Assembly (NCBI GenBank): GCA_026712715.1
Contig: JAPOPW010000038.1
Span: 124,001 to 188,000, forward strand
DNA: 64,000 nt
From: Immundisolibacterales bacterium
GTDB lineage: Bacteria > Pseudomonadota > Gammaproteobacteria > HK1
Reading direction: 5' to 3'
In this document: one piece after another, positions 9,191 to 17,693 of the stretch
Position numbering within the stretch: the stretch's first letter is position 1
How the letters are laid out: the number at the start of each line of letters is the position of its first letter
Position numbers and translations under genes: made by a program
Notes under the pieces: generated by a model
The model's input: only the letters and a program-made list of their open reading frames with translations
Database searches by the model: none
Told to the model about the DNA's origin: nothing

Positions 9191-9928
9191 ATGTTCCAGT
9201 CTCTCCTTCGAACCCTGCGGGACAGCGCCCGGGACCTCGCGCCGATCGTTCTGGTCATCGCGGCGTTCCAGATGCTGGTGCTGCGCCAGCCCGTTCCCAA
9301 CCTGCTCGATCTCCTGGTGGGCTGCGCGTGCGTCGTCCTCGGGCTTGCGTTGTTCGTCCGGGGACTGGAATCGGGGCTCTTCCCGATGGGGGCCATGCTC
9401 GCCGACGGGCTCGCCCGCAAGGCGAGCCTGCCCTGGCTTCTCGTCTTCGCGTTCGGGCTCGGATTCGGAACGACGATCGCCGAGCCCGCGCTCATCGCGG
9501 TGGCCGAGGAGGCGGCCCGGGTGGCGGCCGGTGAGGGAATCATCGGGAGCGAGCCGCGGGAGCGCGACGCTTACGCGCTGGGACTGCGGCTCTCCGTCGC
9601 GGTCGCGGTCGGACTCGCGGGGCTCGTCGGGGTCTATCGGATCCTCCGCGGCTGGCCCATCCACTATCTCATCATCGCAGGGTACGCGGCGATCGTCGTC
9701 CTCACCTGGTTCGCGCCGCCGGATATCATCGGCCTCGCCTACGACTCGGGGGGGGTGACCACCTCCACGGTGACGGTTCCTCTCGTGGCGGCGCTCGGCA
9801 TCGGCCTCGCCTCGAGCATCCGCGGCCGCAACCCGCTTACCGACGGGTTCGGCCTCATCGCGTTCGCAGCCCTCACGCCGATTGCTGCGGTCATGCTCTA
9901 CGGCATCGTCGGGGGGATGTCCGGATGA
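9191..9928 (+). CDS. DUF1538 integral membrane protein (first of a tandem pair)
   Basis: A 245-residue protein with about six to seven hydrophobic segments, matching the DUF1538 membrane family. A conserved loop YDSGGVTTSTVTVP sits near residue 190, and the same loop recurs in the next gene. Some DUF1538 proteins carry both halves in one chain; here they are two genes overlapping by four bases, suggesting a two-subunit membrane protein. Transport activity has been proposed for the family but no substrate is established. A PII-like gene follows, which suggests nitrogen- or carbon-linked regulation of the pair. Confidence 0.88.
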   Translation: MFQSLLRTLRDSARDLAPIVLVIAAFQMLVLRQPVPNLLDLLVGCACVVLGLALFVRGLESGLFPMGAMLADGLARKASLPWLLVFAFGLGFGTTIAEPALIAVAEEAARVAAGEGIIGSEPRERDAYALGLRLSVAVAVGLAGLVGVYRILRGWPIHYLIIAGYAAIVVLTWFAPPDIIGLAYDSGGVTTSTVTVPLVAALGIGLASSIRGRNPLTDGFGLIAFAALTPIAAVMLYGIVGGMSG

Positions 9929-10689
9929 TGGCGCTCGTGATGGAATCGGGAGCCCGGCTGCTCGGGGTGGCGGTGGACATCACGCCCATCGTCATCGTGC
10001 TCTTCGCGTTCCAGCGTCTGGTGCTCCGCCGGCCCGTTCCGAACCCGCGCGCGGTGGTCATCGGTCTGGTCTACGTCACGGTCGGCCTCGCACTGTTCCT
10101 CATCGGGCTCGACAAGGCGCTCTTCCCCCTCGGCCGCAGCATGGCGCGCCAGCTTGCCGATCCGGTGTTCCTCGGTGCGACGGGCGATGCCGTGCTCGGG
10201 TGGGAGAGGTACCTGTGGGTCTACATCTTCGCCGCCGCAATCGGGTTCTCCACCACCATCGCTGAGCCGTCGCTGCTTGCGGTGTCCATCAAGGCCAACG
10301 AGGTCTCGGGGGGTGCGATCGGGGTGACCGGGCTGCGGGTCGCGGTGGCGATCGGGGTCGCCATCGGGGTCGCGATCGGCGTTCTGCGCATCGTGACCGG
10401 GACCCCGCTCCACTACTGCATCATCGCGGGATATGCGCTGGTGCTGGTCCAGACCACCATGGCGCCGCGCGGCATCATCGCCCTCGCGTACGACTCCGGC
10501 GGGGTGACCACCTCGACCGTCACGGTCCCGATCGTCACCGCACTCGGCATCGGGCTCGCGTCGACCGTTCCGGAGCGCAGTCCCGCCCTGGACGGCTTCG
10601 GACTCATCGCCTTCGCAAGCCTGTTTGCCGTCATGGCGGTGCTCGCCTACGCACAGGCTTCGCGCTGGTGGGCGTCACGCCGCGGCTGA
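9925..10689 (+). CDS. DUF1538 integral membrane protein (second of a tandem pair)
   Basis: A 254-residue paralogue of the preceding protein, with similar hydrophobic segments and the same YDSGGVTTSTVTVP loop followed by ALGIGLAS. Its start overlaps the upstream stop by four bases, so the two are coupled. A run of alternating Val-Ala-Ile-Gly residues (VAIGVAIGVAIGV, near 135-147) forms one membrane helix and is encoded by a short imperfect repeat. Its partner is probably the first DUF1538 protein, with the PII-like protein downstream as regulator; this is an inference from gene order. Confidence 0.88.
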   Translation: MMALVMESGARLLGVAVDITPIVIVLFAFQRLVLRRPVPNPRAVVIGLVYVTVGLALFLIGLDKALFPLGRSMARQLADPVFLGATGDAVLGWERYLWVYIFAAAIGFSTTIAEPSLLAVSIKANEVSGGAIGVTGLRVAVAIGVAIGVAIGVLRIVTGTPLHYCIIAGYALVLVQTTMAPRGIIALAYDSGGVTTSTVTVPIVTALGIGLASTVPERSPALDGFGLIAFASLFAVMAVLAYAQASRWWASRRG

Positions 10690-10742
10690 TTGCCGACCGA
10701 CTCCCGCAGAGCCGCTCGGACACTTCGGAGGAAACCACCGAA

Positions 10743-11090
10743 ATGCACTTCAAGCTGATTGTCGCGCTCGTTGACGACACCCACACCGAACCCATTCTGG
10801 ACGCGGCCCGAGACAAGGGCGCGATGGGGGCGACGGTCGTCAGCCGGGTGCGCGGCGAAGGCGTGGACGTGAAGAAGACGTTCCTCGGCCTTTCGCTCGA
10901 GACGTCTCGCGACATGCTGCTCTTCCTGGTCGAAGAGCATCTCAGCCGCGAGATCCTCGAGACCATCGAACGGGTTGGCGACTTCGACCGGAGCGGCGCC
11001 GGCATCGCGTTCCAGATCGATGTCGAGGATGCCGTGGGGGTCGGCCATCAAATGGAGCTTCTCCAGTCCGTCGTCGACGAGAAGCTTTGA
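10743..11090 (+). CDS. PII-like nitrogen-regulatory family protein
   Basis: A 115-residue protein with the length and strand-helix pattern of PII signalling proteins, starting MHFKLIVALVDD. The ATG at 10743 is preferred over in-frame starts upstream, which would overlap the DUF1538 gene. The T-loop region (GEGVDVKKTFLG) has no Tyr at the usual uridylylation position, so it is not a standard GlnB/GlnK. PII-like proteins often sit beside the membrane transporter they control. Here that would be the DUF1538 pair, 53 bases upstream. The effector (ATP/ADP, 2-oxoglutarate or another nucleotide) cannot be told. Confidence 0.8.
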   Translation: MHFKLIVALVDDTHTEPILDAARDKGAMGATVVSRVRGEGVDVKKTFLGLSLETSRDMLLFLVEEHLSREILETIERVGDFDRSGAGIAFQIDVEDAVGVGHQMELLQSVVDEKL

Positions 11091-11647
11091 ACGGAGCCGC
11101 GCTCCGGGCGGACGGCTGGCTTGCCGGCGCGCGCCCGTGTCCGTCGCCGAACTTCGACGCGCGGCCGGCAGGGGCGGAGATCGAGCTCGTCGTCGTCCAT
11201 GGAATCAGCCTTCCACCGGGCGAGTTCGGCACGGACGCGGTGACGCGCCTCTTCTGCAACGAGCTGGATTCGTGCGAACACTCGAGCTTCCGCGACCTCG
11301 AGGGCCTCAGGGTCTCGGCGCATGCCTTCATCGACCGGAGCGGCGCAATCACCCAGTACGTTTCGTTCCTCGCCCGGGCCTGGCACGCCGGCGATTCGAG
11401 CTTCCGTGGTCGAGCCGGGTGCAACGACTTCTCCATCGGAATCGAGATGGAGGGCGCCGACACGGTGCCGTACGAGACCGTCCAGTACGAAGCGCTCGCG
11501 GGCCTGGTCCGCGCCCTGATGGCCCGGTGGCCGGGCATCGGGCCCGATCGGATCGTCGGGCATGCGGATGTCGCGCCGGGTCGAAAGACCGATCCGGGGC
11601 CGTCCTTCGACTGGCCGGGGTTCCGGCGTCTTCTCCTCCGCCCCTGA
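11087..11647 (+). CDS. ampD: 1,6-anhydro-N-acetylmuramyl-L-alanine amidase AmpD
   Basis: A 186-residue protein matching AmpD in length and motifs. It cleaves the lactyl-amide bond of anhydro-muropeptides in the cytoplasm during cell-wall recycling. The zinc ligands are visible as His38 (VVVHGIS), His159 (GHADVAPGRK) and Asp169. No signal peptide is present, as expected for AmpD. It begins at a TTG overlapping the PII-like gene stop, so it may be read through from that operon although the functions are unrelated. A lytic transglycosylase gene lies nearby on the other strand. Confidence 0.93.
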   Translation: MNGAALRADGWLAGARPCPSPNFDARPAGAEIELVVVHGISLPPGEFGTDAVTRLFCNELDSCEHSSFRDLEGLRVSAHAFIDRSGAITQYVSFLARAWHAGDSSFRGRAGCNDFSIGIEMEGADTVPYETVQYEALAGLVRALMARWPGIGPDRIVGHADVAPGRKTDPGPSFDWPGFRRLLLRP

Positions 11648-11827
11648 CCGGGCCCGCGAGGGCCGGCGTCCAGCGGCACCGGTGGGGCTCGGCGTCGGTC
11701 AGACGGTGCGTGACCGGTGGCGCAGGACCTCCCGGACGGTTCGCGCCGGGTACGCCCGGCGCGCCCGGGATGTCGCGCAAGTCCGGGATTTTCCGGGGCT
11801 CGATTCGGCTGCTACCATCGGCCGGTG

Positions 11828-12322
11828 ATGTCCGCGACACGAAACATCGCGATCGCAGCGCCCCGCCGGCGGACGCTGTCCTCTCTCGTCGACCTGCACG
11901 AAAGCAACTACCATCGCCTGCTTCGGCTCGTTCCGGACCTTCGCTATCTCGAAGGCACCGTCGTGTCGCGGGTGGCGGGCGCCCTGGATCTCTACCTCAC
12001 CGTGCACCGGCAGCAGCCTTACACCACGACGCTCACCCTGACGTACCGCTTCGGCGACGGGTATCAGCCGAATGCGGGAATCGTGGTGTACCACGACGTG
12101 CACGCGGCGGAGCTCATCAGCTTCATCCCGAGACGCCGGCGAAGCCGGAGCCGGGAATGGAGCCGTGGCCGGATGCCGGACCTCGACAGGAAGTGGCGTA
12201 CCAATCGTTTCCTGCAGAAATGGCTCGGGTTCTGCCACCGGCAGGGGCATCTGTTCCTGCTCGTGACCTGTCACCGTATCCCGCCGCCGCTTCCCGTGGA
12301 ACCGTTGCGCTTCCACGGTTGA
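11828..12322 (+). CDS. DUF1249 family protein (YqiB-like)
   Basis: A 164-residue protein of the DUF1249 family found in gammaproteobacteria, with the conserved SLVDLHESNYHRLLRL opening and the LTVHRQQPYTTTLTLTYRF strand region. Function is unknown. The ATG at 11828 follows a G-rich stretch and gives the usual length. A basic linker (RRRRSRSREWSRGR) lies in the middle. It converges on the lytic transglycosylase gene, with 70 bases between the stops. Confidence 0.85.
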   Translation: MSATRNIAIAAPRRRTLSSLVDLHESNYHRLLRLVPDLRYLEGTVVSRVAGALDLYLTVHRQQPYTTTLTLTYRFGDGYQPNAGIVVYHDVHAAELISFIPRRRRSRSREWSRGRMPDLDRKWRTNRFLQKWLGFCHRQGHLFLLVTCHRIPPPLPVEPLRFHG

Positions 12323-12392
12323 CCGCGCCGGTTCCCCGACTGTCGCGGGAAGCTGCTTCGGACGCTTCTTCGCAACGGCGGCGCGACCCGGG

Positions 12393-14570
12393 TCAGCGTG
12401 AGTCTCCGACCGCCTCGGGAAGAGGAGGAAGGAGTTCGCTCAGCCGAATCGGAGCGATTCGCAGTCGGTGACGGTAGACGATCCGGTATTCGAGTATCCG
12501 TTTCACGTACTGGCGGGTCTCGGTATACGGGATGAACTCCACCCAGAGCTCGGGCTCCAGCCCCCCTGCTGCCGCGAGCCACCGCACGGCCCGGTGCGGG
12601 CCCGCGTTGTACGAAGCGCTCGCAAGGGCCGGATGACCGTTCATCCGGCGCAGGACACGGCTCAGGTAGGCGGCCCCGAGACGGATGTTCTTTTCCGGAT
12701 TCAGTAGCGTTCGCCGGCCGGTGACGCGGACTCCCGCCGCCTTCGCGATCCGGCGCCCGGTCGCCGGCATGACCTGCATGAGTCCGAGCGCCCCGGCCGA
12801 TGATCGGGCGTTTGGCCGGAAGGCGCTTTCCATCCGGATGGTAGCGAGCACCAGGGCGGCATCGATACCCTGCTGGCGGGCGGCGGTCTCCGCCTCGTCC
12901 CGCCACGCAATGGGGAAGCGCAAGTCCAGCCGGTCGAACGCCTCGGCCTTCGCGGCCGCGCGGATGGCCTTGAAGTGCCATCCCTGGCGGGTGGCGAGCT
13001 CCGCGGCCGCGGCGAGGTCCGACCCTTCGAGATGGTGCACGAGGTGCCTCCACTCGCGGTCGAGCCGGTTTCGAAATCCGATCGCCTTGAACTCGAGCGC
13101 GCGCCGATACCCGCCCATGCGCTCGATCCGTTCGAGGGTCTCCGGCGGGGAGCCGGCCGGCTCCTGGACGATGCGGTAGGGGGCATCGATTCGATCCGCG
13201 GCGAGAAAACCGTAGTAGTCGCGTTCGGCAGCGAGCTCTCGCCACCCGGCTTCCTCCGCGCGGCCGAGCGCGGTCAGCACGCGGGCTCGCCAGTACCGCC
13301 AGCGAAGCTCGGTGCGTGTGTCGGGGGGCAGCGCTTCGAGGGCGGCCAGGGAGTCGGCCCACCGTCCCTCGGCAAACGAGAGCAGGGCGAGGATGCCGAG
13401 CAGGCGCGGGCTGCGATACCCGGCGGGAACGCTCTCGATCCATTCCACCGCTTCCGGGAATCGATGTTCCTGCACGTACCCGAGACCGATGCGCCAGGCT
13501 GCGAACGCGTCGAGATCGACGGGCAGCGACGAGCCCTTCGACACCGAACGCCAGGCGCGGGCCGCGGCATCGGGGGTGCGGCGCGCGAGGGAGGCGATGG
13601 CGGCGGTCACCGGCCGTCGCCACGCGGGCTCTCGCTCGACCCGATTCGCTCGGGACACGATCCGGGCGGGGCGACGATGGTCGCGGATCCAGCGTTCGGC
13701 GATACCGCGATCCGGCTGGTCTAGCAGGCGTGCGACGTAGCCGGCCAATCCTCGGTTGCCGCGCCGAAGGGACAATTCGATTCGGCTCCAGAGAAGCTCC
13801 GGAGTCCGCCCGCCCCGCTTGGTCCACAGGGCGAACGTGCGGTCGCAGGACTTGTCCTGGGAGCGGGGGACCTGCCAGAGCCTGGCCGTGGCCTTGAAGC
13901 CGGACAGATCGGCTCCGGTCTCGAAAAAGGCGCGGGCCCGCTGGCACTTGTGGCGAATCTCGATCGCGTTCGGCGAGACCTCGGAGTACACGTCGAGAAA
14001 CCGGGCCCAGCGAAGCTGGCGGGCCAGGCGATCGAGCCACAGCACGCGTACGATATCCGCCATCGGAGTGTCCGGGACGGTGGCGAGAAACGCTTCGATG
14101 GCGGAATCCGAGTGCCGGCCGAAATTGCGCCGGAATTCGAGGTACCGCAGCCAAGGATGGAGGGGATGTCCCTCGATCGATTCGGAGAGCCTTTCGAAGC
14201 GCCTGAGCTGGCCCCGCCGCAGGGCGGTCCGGGCCTCCAGATACACGATCCGATCGATGGCCTCGGGCGAGACCGGGGGGGAGCTCTGGGCGGCTCGGAC
14301 CCCGGGTACGCCGAAGGGCGGGACGGCGAACAGCAGTAGCGCGAGCGCGAATCGAACACGGCGCCGGAGGAAGAGATGGAACGACTGTTCGGACTGATGA
14401 CGAGGCTTCGGAGCGAGTGCCCCTGGGACCGCGCCCAGACGTTCGCGACAATTGCTCCCTACACGATCGAGGAAGCCTACGAGGTCGCCGACGCGATTGC
14501 GCGCGAAGACTTCGATGCCCTTCGAGACGAGCTCGGCGATCTGCTCTTTCAAGTGATCTTCCATGCCCAC
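12393..14570 (-). CDS. slt: Soluble lytic murein transglycosylase (Slt70-like)
   Basis: A periplasmic enzyme that cleaves peptidoglycan glycan strands and leaves 1,6-anhydromuramyl ends. The C-terminal SLT domain shows the catalytic Glu in IRMESAFRPNA followed by SSAGALGLMQVMPATG and a YNAGP segment. The long N-terminal part is the expected helical superhelix. A signal-peptide-like stretch (RRRVRFALALLLFAVPPF) lies about 65-85 residues into the frame. The start is uncertain. The only ATG, GTG or TTG codons in frame lie at 14552-14570, inside the opposite-strand mazG gene. The region before the signal peptide looks like the antisense of mazG, so the real start may be a rare codon near 14370. 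Confidence 0.85.
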   Translation of the reverse strand: MGMEDHLKEQIAELVSKGIEVFARNRVGDLVGFLDRVGSNCRERLGAVPGALAPKPRHQSEQSFHLFLRRRVRFALALLLFAVPPFGVPGVRAAQSSPPVSPEAIDRIVYLEARTALRRGQLRRFERLSESIEGHPLHPWLRYLEFRRNFGRHSDSAIEAFLATVPDTPMADIVRVLWLDRLARQLRWARFLDVYSEVSPNAIEIRHKCQRARAFFETGADLSGFKATARLWQVPRSQDKSCDRTFALWTKRGGRTPELLWSRIELSLRRGNRGLAGYVARLLDQPDRGIAERWIRDHRRPARIVSRANRVEREPAWRRPVTAAIASLARRTPDAAARAWRSVSKGSSLPVDLDAFAAWRIGLGYVQEHRFPEAVEWIESVPAGYRSPRLLGILALLSFAEGRWADSLAALEALPPDTRTELRWRYWRARVLTALGRAEEAGWRELAAERDYYGFLAADRIDAPYRIVQEPAGSPPETLERIERMGGYRRALEFKAIGFRNRLDREWRHLVHHLEGSDLAAAAELATRQGWHFKAIRAAAKAEAFDRLDLRFPIAWRDEAETAARQQGIDAALVLATIRMESAFRPNARSSAGALGLMQVMPATGRRIAKAAGVRVTGRRTLLNPEKNIRLGAAYLSRVLRRMNGHPALASASYNAGPHRAVRWLAAAGGLEPELWVEFIPYTETRQYVKRILEYRIVYRHRLRIAPIRLSELLPPLPEAVGDSR

Positions 14571-15116
14571 ATGGCGAGCGAGAGAGGATCTTTCGGCATC
14601 GAGGACGTCGTCGACTCGCTACTGGACAAGATGATTCGCCGTCACCCGCACGTGTTCGACCCGGCCGCGACCGGCGATCGTCCCGACTGGGAGCGCATGA
14701 AGGCGAAGGAGCGCCCGCGGGCGCAAAGCGCGCTCGACGGCCTCCCTACCGTGTTTCCGCCCCTTGCGAGGGCGAGGAAGCTGCAGCGGCGGGCAGCCGC
14801 GGTCGGCTTCGACTGGCCGGAGCTCGAGGGCGTCTTCGCGAAGCTCGCCGAGGAGACCGCCGAGCTTCGCGATGCACTCGACACCGAAGAAGGGACGACG
14901 AGGGTCGAGTCCGAGCTGGGAGACATTCTGTTCACTTGCGTCAACCTCGCGCGGCGTCTCGGTCTGGACTGCGACCGCGCCCTCGCCGGTGCCAACGTAC
15001 GCTTCGAAACGCGGTTTCGAGAAATGGAACGCATCGCGGGAGGCGCAGATCGGCTGGAGGAGCGGACGCCGCAGGAGCTTGACGCGCTGTGGGAGCGGGC
15101 GAAGGAACGGAGCTGA
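14376..15116 (+). CDS. mazG: Nucleoside triphosphate pyrophosphohydrolase MazG
   Basis: A 246-residue protein with both MazG repeats. The first contains CPWD, YTIEEAYEVADAI and DELGDLLFQVIFHA; the second contains EETAEL and ELGDILFTCVNLARRLG. These hold the acidic metal-binding residues of the all-alpha NTP pyrophosphatase fold. It hydrolyses NTPs, including non-canonical ones, to NMP and pyrophosphate. The start is supported by a strong GGAGGAAGAG ribosome-binding sequence just before the ATG. Its first 195 bases overlap the opposite-strand slt frame, and MazG is clearly the genuine coding strand there. Confidence 0.95.
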   Translation: MERLFGLMTRLRSECPWDRAQTFATIAPYTIEEAYEVADAIAREDFDALRDELGDLLFQVIFHAHMASERGSFGIEDVVDSLLDKMIRRHPHVFDPAATGDRPDWERMKAKERPRAQSALDGLPTVFPPLARARKLQRRAAAVGFDWPELEGVFAKLAEETAELRDALDTEEGTTRVESELGDILFTCVNLARRLGLDCDRALAGANVRFETRFREMERIAGGADRLEERTPQELDALWERAKERS

Positions 15117-15121
15117 CCGGC

Positions 15122-15961
15122 TCAACCCGGCCGATCGATCCGGGCATATGCCGAGTGATTGTGGATCGACTCGAAGTTCTCCGCTTCGATCGAGTAGCGC
15201 TCGACCCGCGGATCGGCGTCCAGCCGCTGCGCAACATCGCGAACGAGGTCCTCGACGAACTTCGGGTTGTCGTACGCGTACTCGGTGACGAACTTCTCGT
15301 CGGGGCGCTTGAGCAGGCCGAACAACTGGCATGAGGCCTCGTGCTCCACGATGTCGATGAGCTCCTCGATCCACACGAGCGCGCGGGTATGGGCGTGGAC
15401 GGTCACGTGCGAGCGCTGGTTGTGGGCACCGTAGTCCGAGATCGCCTTGGAGCAGGGGCAAAGGCTCGTCACCGGCACGACGACCCGGGTGCTGATCCGG
15501 ACATCTTCGTTCCGGAGCGCGCCAATCAGGGTCACCTCGTAGTCCATCAGGCTGGCGACGCCGCTGACCGGCGCCTTCTTGCGCACGAAGTACGGAAACG
15601 TCATCTCGATGTGTCCGGACCGCGCCTCGAGCAGATTCACCATCTCGCGCAGCATGCGCTGGAACGTCGCGACCGTGATCTCGTACTCGTGGTTTTCCAG
15701 GACCTGGACGAAGCGGGACATGTGGGTGCCCTTGAAGTCCTGTGGCAGGTCCACGTACATGTTGAACGTCGCGACCGTTTCCTGCCGGCCGGTCGAGCGG
15801 TCCAGTACCCGAACCGGGTGGCGGATCCCCTTGATGCCGACCTTGTCGATGGGGATGCGGCGAACATCGGGGCTCCCCTGCACATCCTCGATTGCGGCGA
15901 CCCCCGCACCGTCGTCGGGGCCGGTGGCTTCGGTCCGTTCCAGCGTCTTCAAGTGGTCCAT
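15122..15961 (-). CDS. folE2: GTP cyclohydrolase FolE2 (type IB)
   Basis: A 279-residue protein matching the FolE2 family, which converts GTP to 7,8-dihydroneopterin triphosphate for folate and queuosine-type pathways. Clear landmarks are [36 protein letters not shown], the [13 protein letters not shown] segment, and [22 protein letters not shown], which holds the metal-binding Cys. FolE2 can use metals other than zinc and often replaces FolE when zinc is scarce. No Zur site was recognised upstream. It converges on mazG, with the two stop codons five bases apart. Confidence 0.95.
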   Translation of the reverse strand: MDHLKTLERTEATGPDDGAGVAAIEDVQGSPDVRRIPIDKVGIKGIRHPVRVLDRSTGRQETVATFNMYVDLPQDFKGTHMSRFVQVLENHEYEITVATFQRMLREMVNLLEARSGHIEMTFPYFVRKKAPVSGVASLMDYEVTLIGALRNEDVRISTRVVVPVTSLCPCSKAISDYGAHNQRSHVTVHAHTRALVWIEELIDIVEHEASCQLFGLLKRPDEKFVTEYAYDNPKFVEDLVRDVAQRLDADPRVERYSIEAENFESIHNHSAYARIDRPG

Positions 15962-16190
15962 TCCTCAGTCCGGGTGAAAAACGCGCGGATGATACGCGGA
16001 TCGGACCCGGTGCACGCAGCGGTTCCTCCGCCCGTGGCCCGGAAACCGGGCTTTGGTCACTCGTCCGAGAGCCGCATCCAGCTCCCGGTCCGAAAGCGGC
16101 CGGCGCGGGAAACCGGCCGTGGAGCCGCGCCCCGAGCCGTGCCCGGCTCGCGCGGCGGAGCGCGAGTCGGGCGGGTCGCCGCCGGCGCAC

Positions 16191-16547
16191 TCAGAACGGG
16201 ATGTCATCTTCGTCCGTCTCGCTCGCACCTGCGCGATGGCGGGCCGGAGCGGGCGACGGCGGCGCCGAAGCTCCTTCGTCCTCCGCAGCCGGGCTGCCGG
16301 GTCCCGGCTCGAACGGCTGCAGCGCCTCCGTCCCGCCTCCTTCCCCGGACCCGTCGGTCAAGTATCGGATCTTGCGTTCGGCCGCGGAGAGCGCCGCCTC
16401 GCAGTACCGGTGAAGGACGACGCCGCGCTCGTACGCGCCGACCGAGTCCTCGAGACTGAGATCGCCGCGCTCCATCCGTTCCACCAGGGACTCGAACTCG
16501 GTGAGGGCCGACTCGAAGCTCTCCGGCTTCGTCTGGGGTTCGGACAT
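16191..16547 (-). CDS. xseB: Exodeoxyribonuclease VII small subunit with extended tail
   Basis: A 118-residue protein. Residues about 8-70 match XseB (FESALTEFESLVERMERGDLSLEDSV, then GVVLHRYCEAALSAAERKI). XseB binds XseA to form the single-strand exonuclease VII. The remaining roughly 45 residues are a Pro-, Ala- and Glu-rich tail ending in DEDDIPF, not part of the usual roughly 80-residue protein. An ending of the form DDDIPF resembles single-strand-binding-protein tails; that is an observation, not a proven function. The ATG at 16547 gives the typical start. The usual neighbours ispA and dxs are absent. Confidence 0.88.
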   Translation of the reverse strand: MSEPQTKPESFESALTEFESLVERMERGDLSLEDSVGAYERGVVLHRYCEAALSAAERKIRYLTDGSGEGGGTEALQPFEPGPGSPAAEDEGASAPPSPAPARHRAGASETDEDDIPF

Positions 16548-16832
16548 GACGGCTCCACGAAAGGCGGTGCGGTTCAGGTTAGACGAGCCCACTTCCCCGA
16601 TCAACGCAATGTCCATGGCTTTCGGAAGCCAGGGAAGTTCCCCAAGAATGAAAAAATCATTCCAAATGAAACAGATGAAATCCTGTTCCTAAAGCGCTGC
16701 CTCGGGTCTAGACGATGCATGCGGTGCCCCTCGCACCGCACGCTCCGGTCCGTACGGAACCGTGTGAGGAGGTCCGACTCGCGGCCGCATCGGTCGGCTG
16801 CTCACTGCGCCCGCCGCGCCGTTGCGTTGCCT

Positions 16833-17693
16833 TCACGCCACGCCGCCGATCGTGTCCTGCTTGTTCCAGAACACGAGGGTCCGCTGCACCCAGACGACGA
16901 GCATGTACATGGCCAGCCCCAGAAAGCTCAGGTAGATGATCAGCGAGAACACCCGCGGTGTATCGAGCTGGGAGGCCGAGACCCGGATCAGCGCGCCGAC
17001 GCCCTTGCCGCCGCCAAGGAACTCGCCGGTGATTGCGCCGGCCATCACCCCGACGGCGGCGATCTTGAGGCCGGTGAAGAAATAGGGGAGTCCGGTGGGC
17101 AGCTTCAGGCGGACCAGGGTCTGCAGCCGGGACGCGCCCATGGCCTTGAACAGAAACCGTTCGTTCTCGCTTGCAGCGTAGAGTCCGGCGGCCGTCGACA
17201 CCACGATCGGAAACGTGGCGATGAATGTCGCAAGCGCCACCTTCGAAGAGATTCCGAAACCGAGCCAGGCAATGAACAGCGGCGCGAAAGCGACTTTCGG
17301 CATCGTGTCGACGGCGACGAGAAGGGGCATGACCGCGCGCTCTCCGAACTTGGTTTCGCCGACGAGCGTTCCGAGAACGAAGCCGATCCCGATCGCCATC
17401 AGGAACGCATAGATCACGGTCAACGTGGTGGTGATGAATGCGCTGAGGACGTATCCGCCCGAGGCCAGGTTGATTCCGACGAAGGCGAGGTCGGCTCCGG
17501 TCTCGGCGGGGCTCGGAAGGATGATCGGCGAAACGATCTTCAGCCCCGTCACCAGCCACCAGAGTCCGACGACCCCGAGGACGAGGCCGGAAATGGCGAG
17601 CGGGCGCGGGATCCGGTCAATCAGCGGATCGCGTTCCTTCCATACCGTGTCGTCGGCCTGCGGCGTTGCTCGGAGGGTATCGGCGGCGGACAT
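16833..17693 (-). CDS. ABC transporter permease (SsuC/ThiX-like)
   Basis: A 286-residue protein with about six membrane segments and the EAA loop typical of import permeases (GASRLQTLVRLKLP followed by GAITGEFLGGGKGVG). It forms the membrane channel of the importer encoded with the ATPase and binding-protein genes upstream. The ATG at 17693 overlaps the ATPase stop codon (ATGA), so the genes are coupled. The family moves aliphatic sulfonates, taurine, nitrate, or thiamine and pyrimidine precursors; the sequence does not show which. Confidence 0.9.
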   Translation of the reverse strand: MSAADTLRATPQADDTVWKERDPLIDRIPRPLAISGLVLGVVGLWWLVTGLKIVSPIILPSPAETGADLAFVGINLASGGYVLSAFITTTLTVIYAFLMAIGIGFVLGTLVGETKFGERAVMPLLVAVDTMPKVAFAPLFIAWLGFGISSKVALATFIATFPIVVSTAAGLYAASENERFLFKAMGASRLQTLVRLKLPTGLPYFFTGLKIAAVGVMAGAITGEFLGGGKGVGALIRVSASQLDTPRVFSLIIYLSFLGLAMYMLVVWVQRTLVFWNKQDTIGGVA

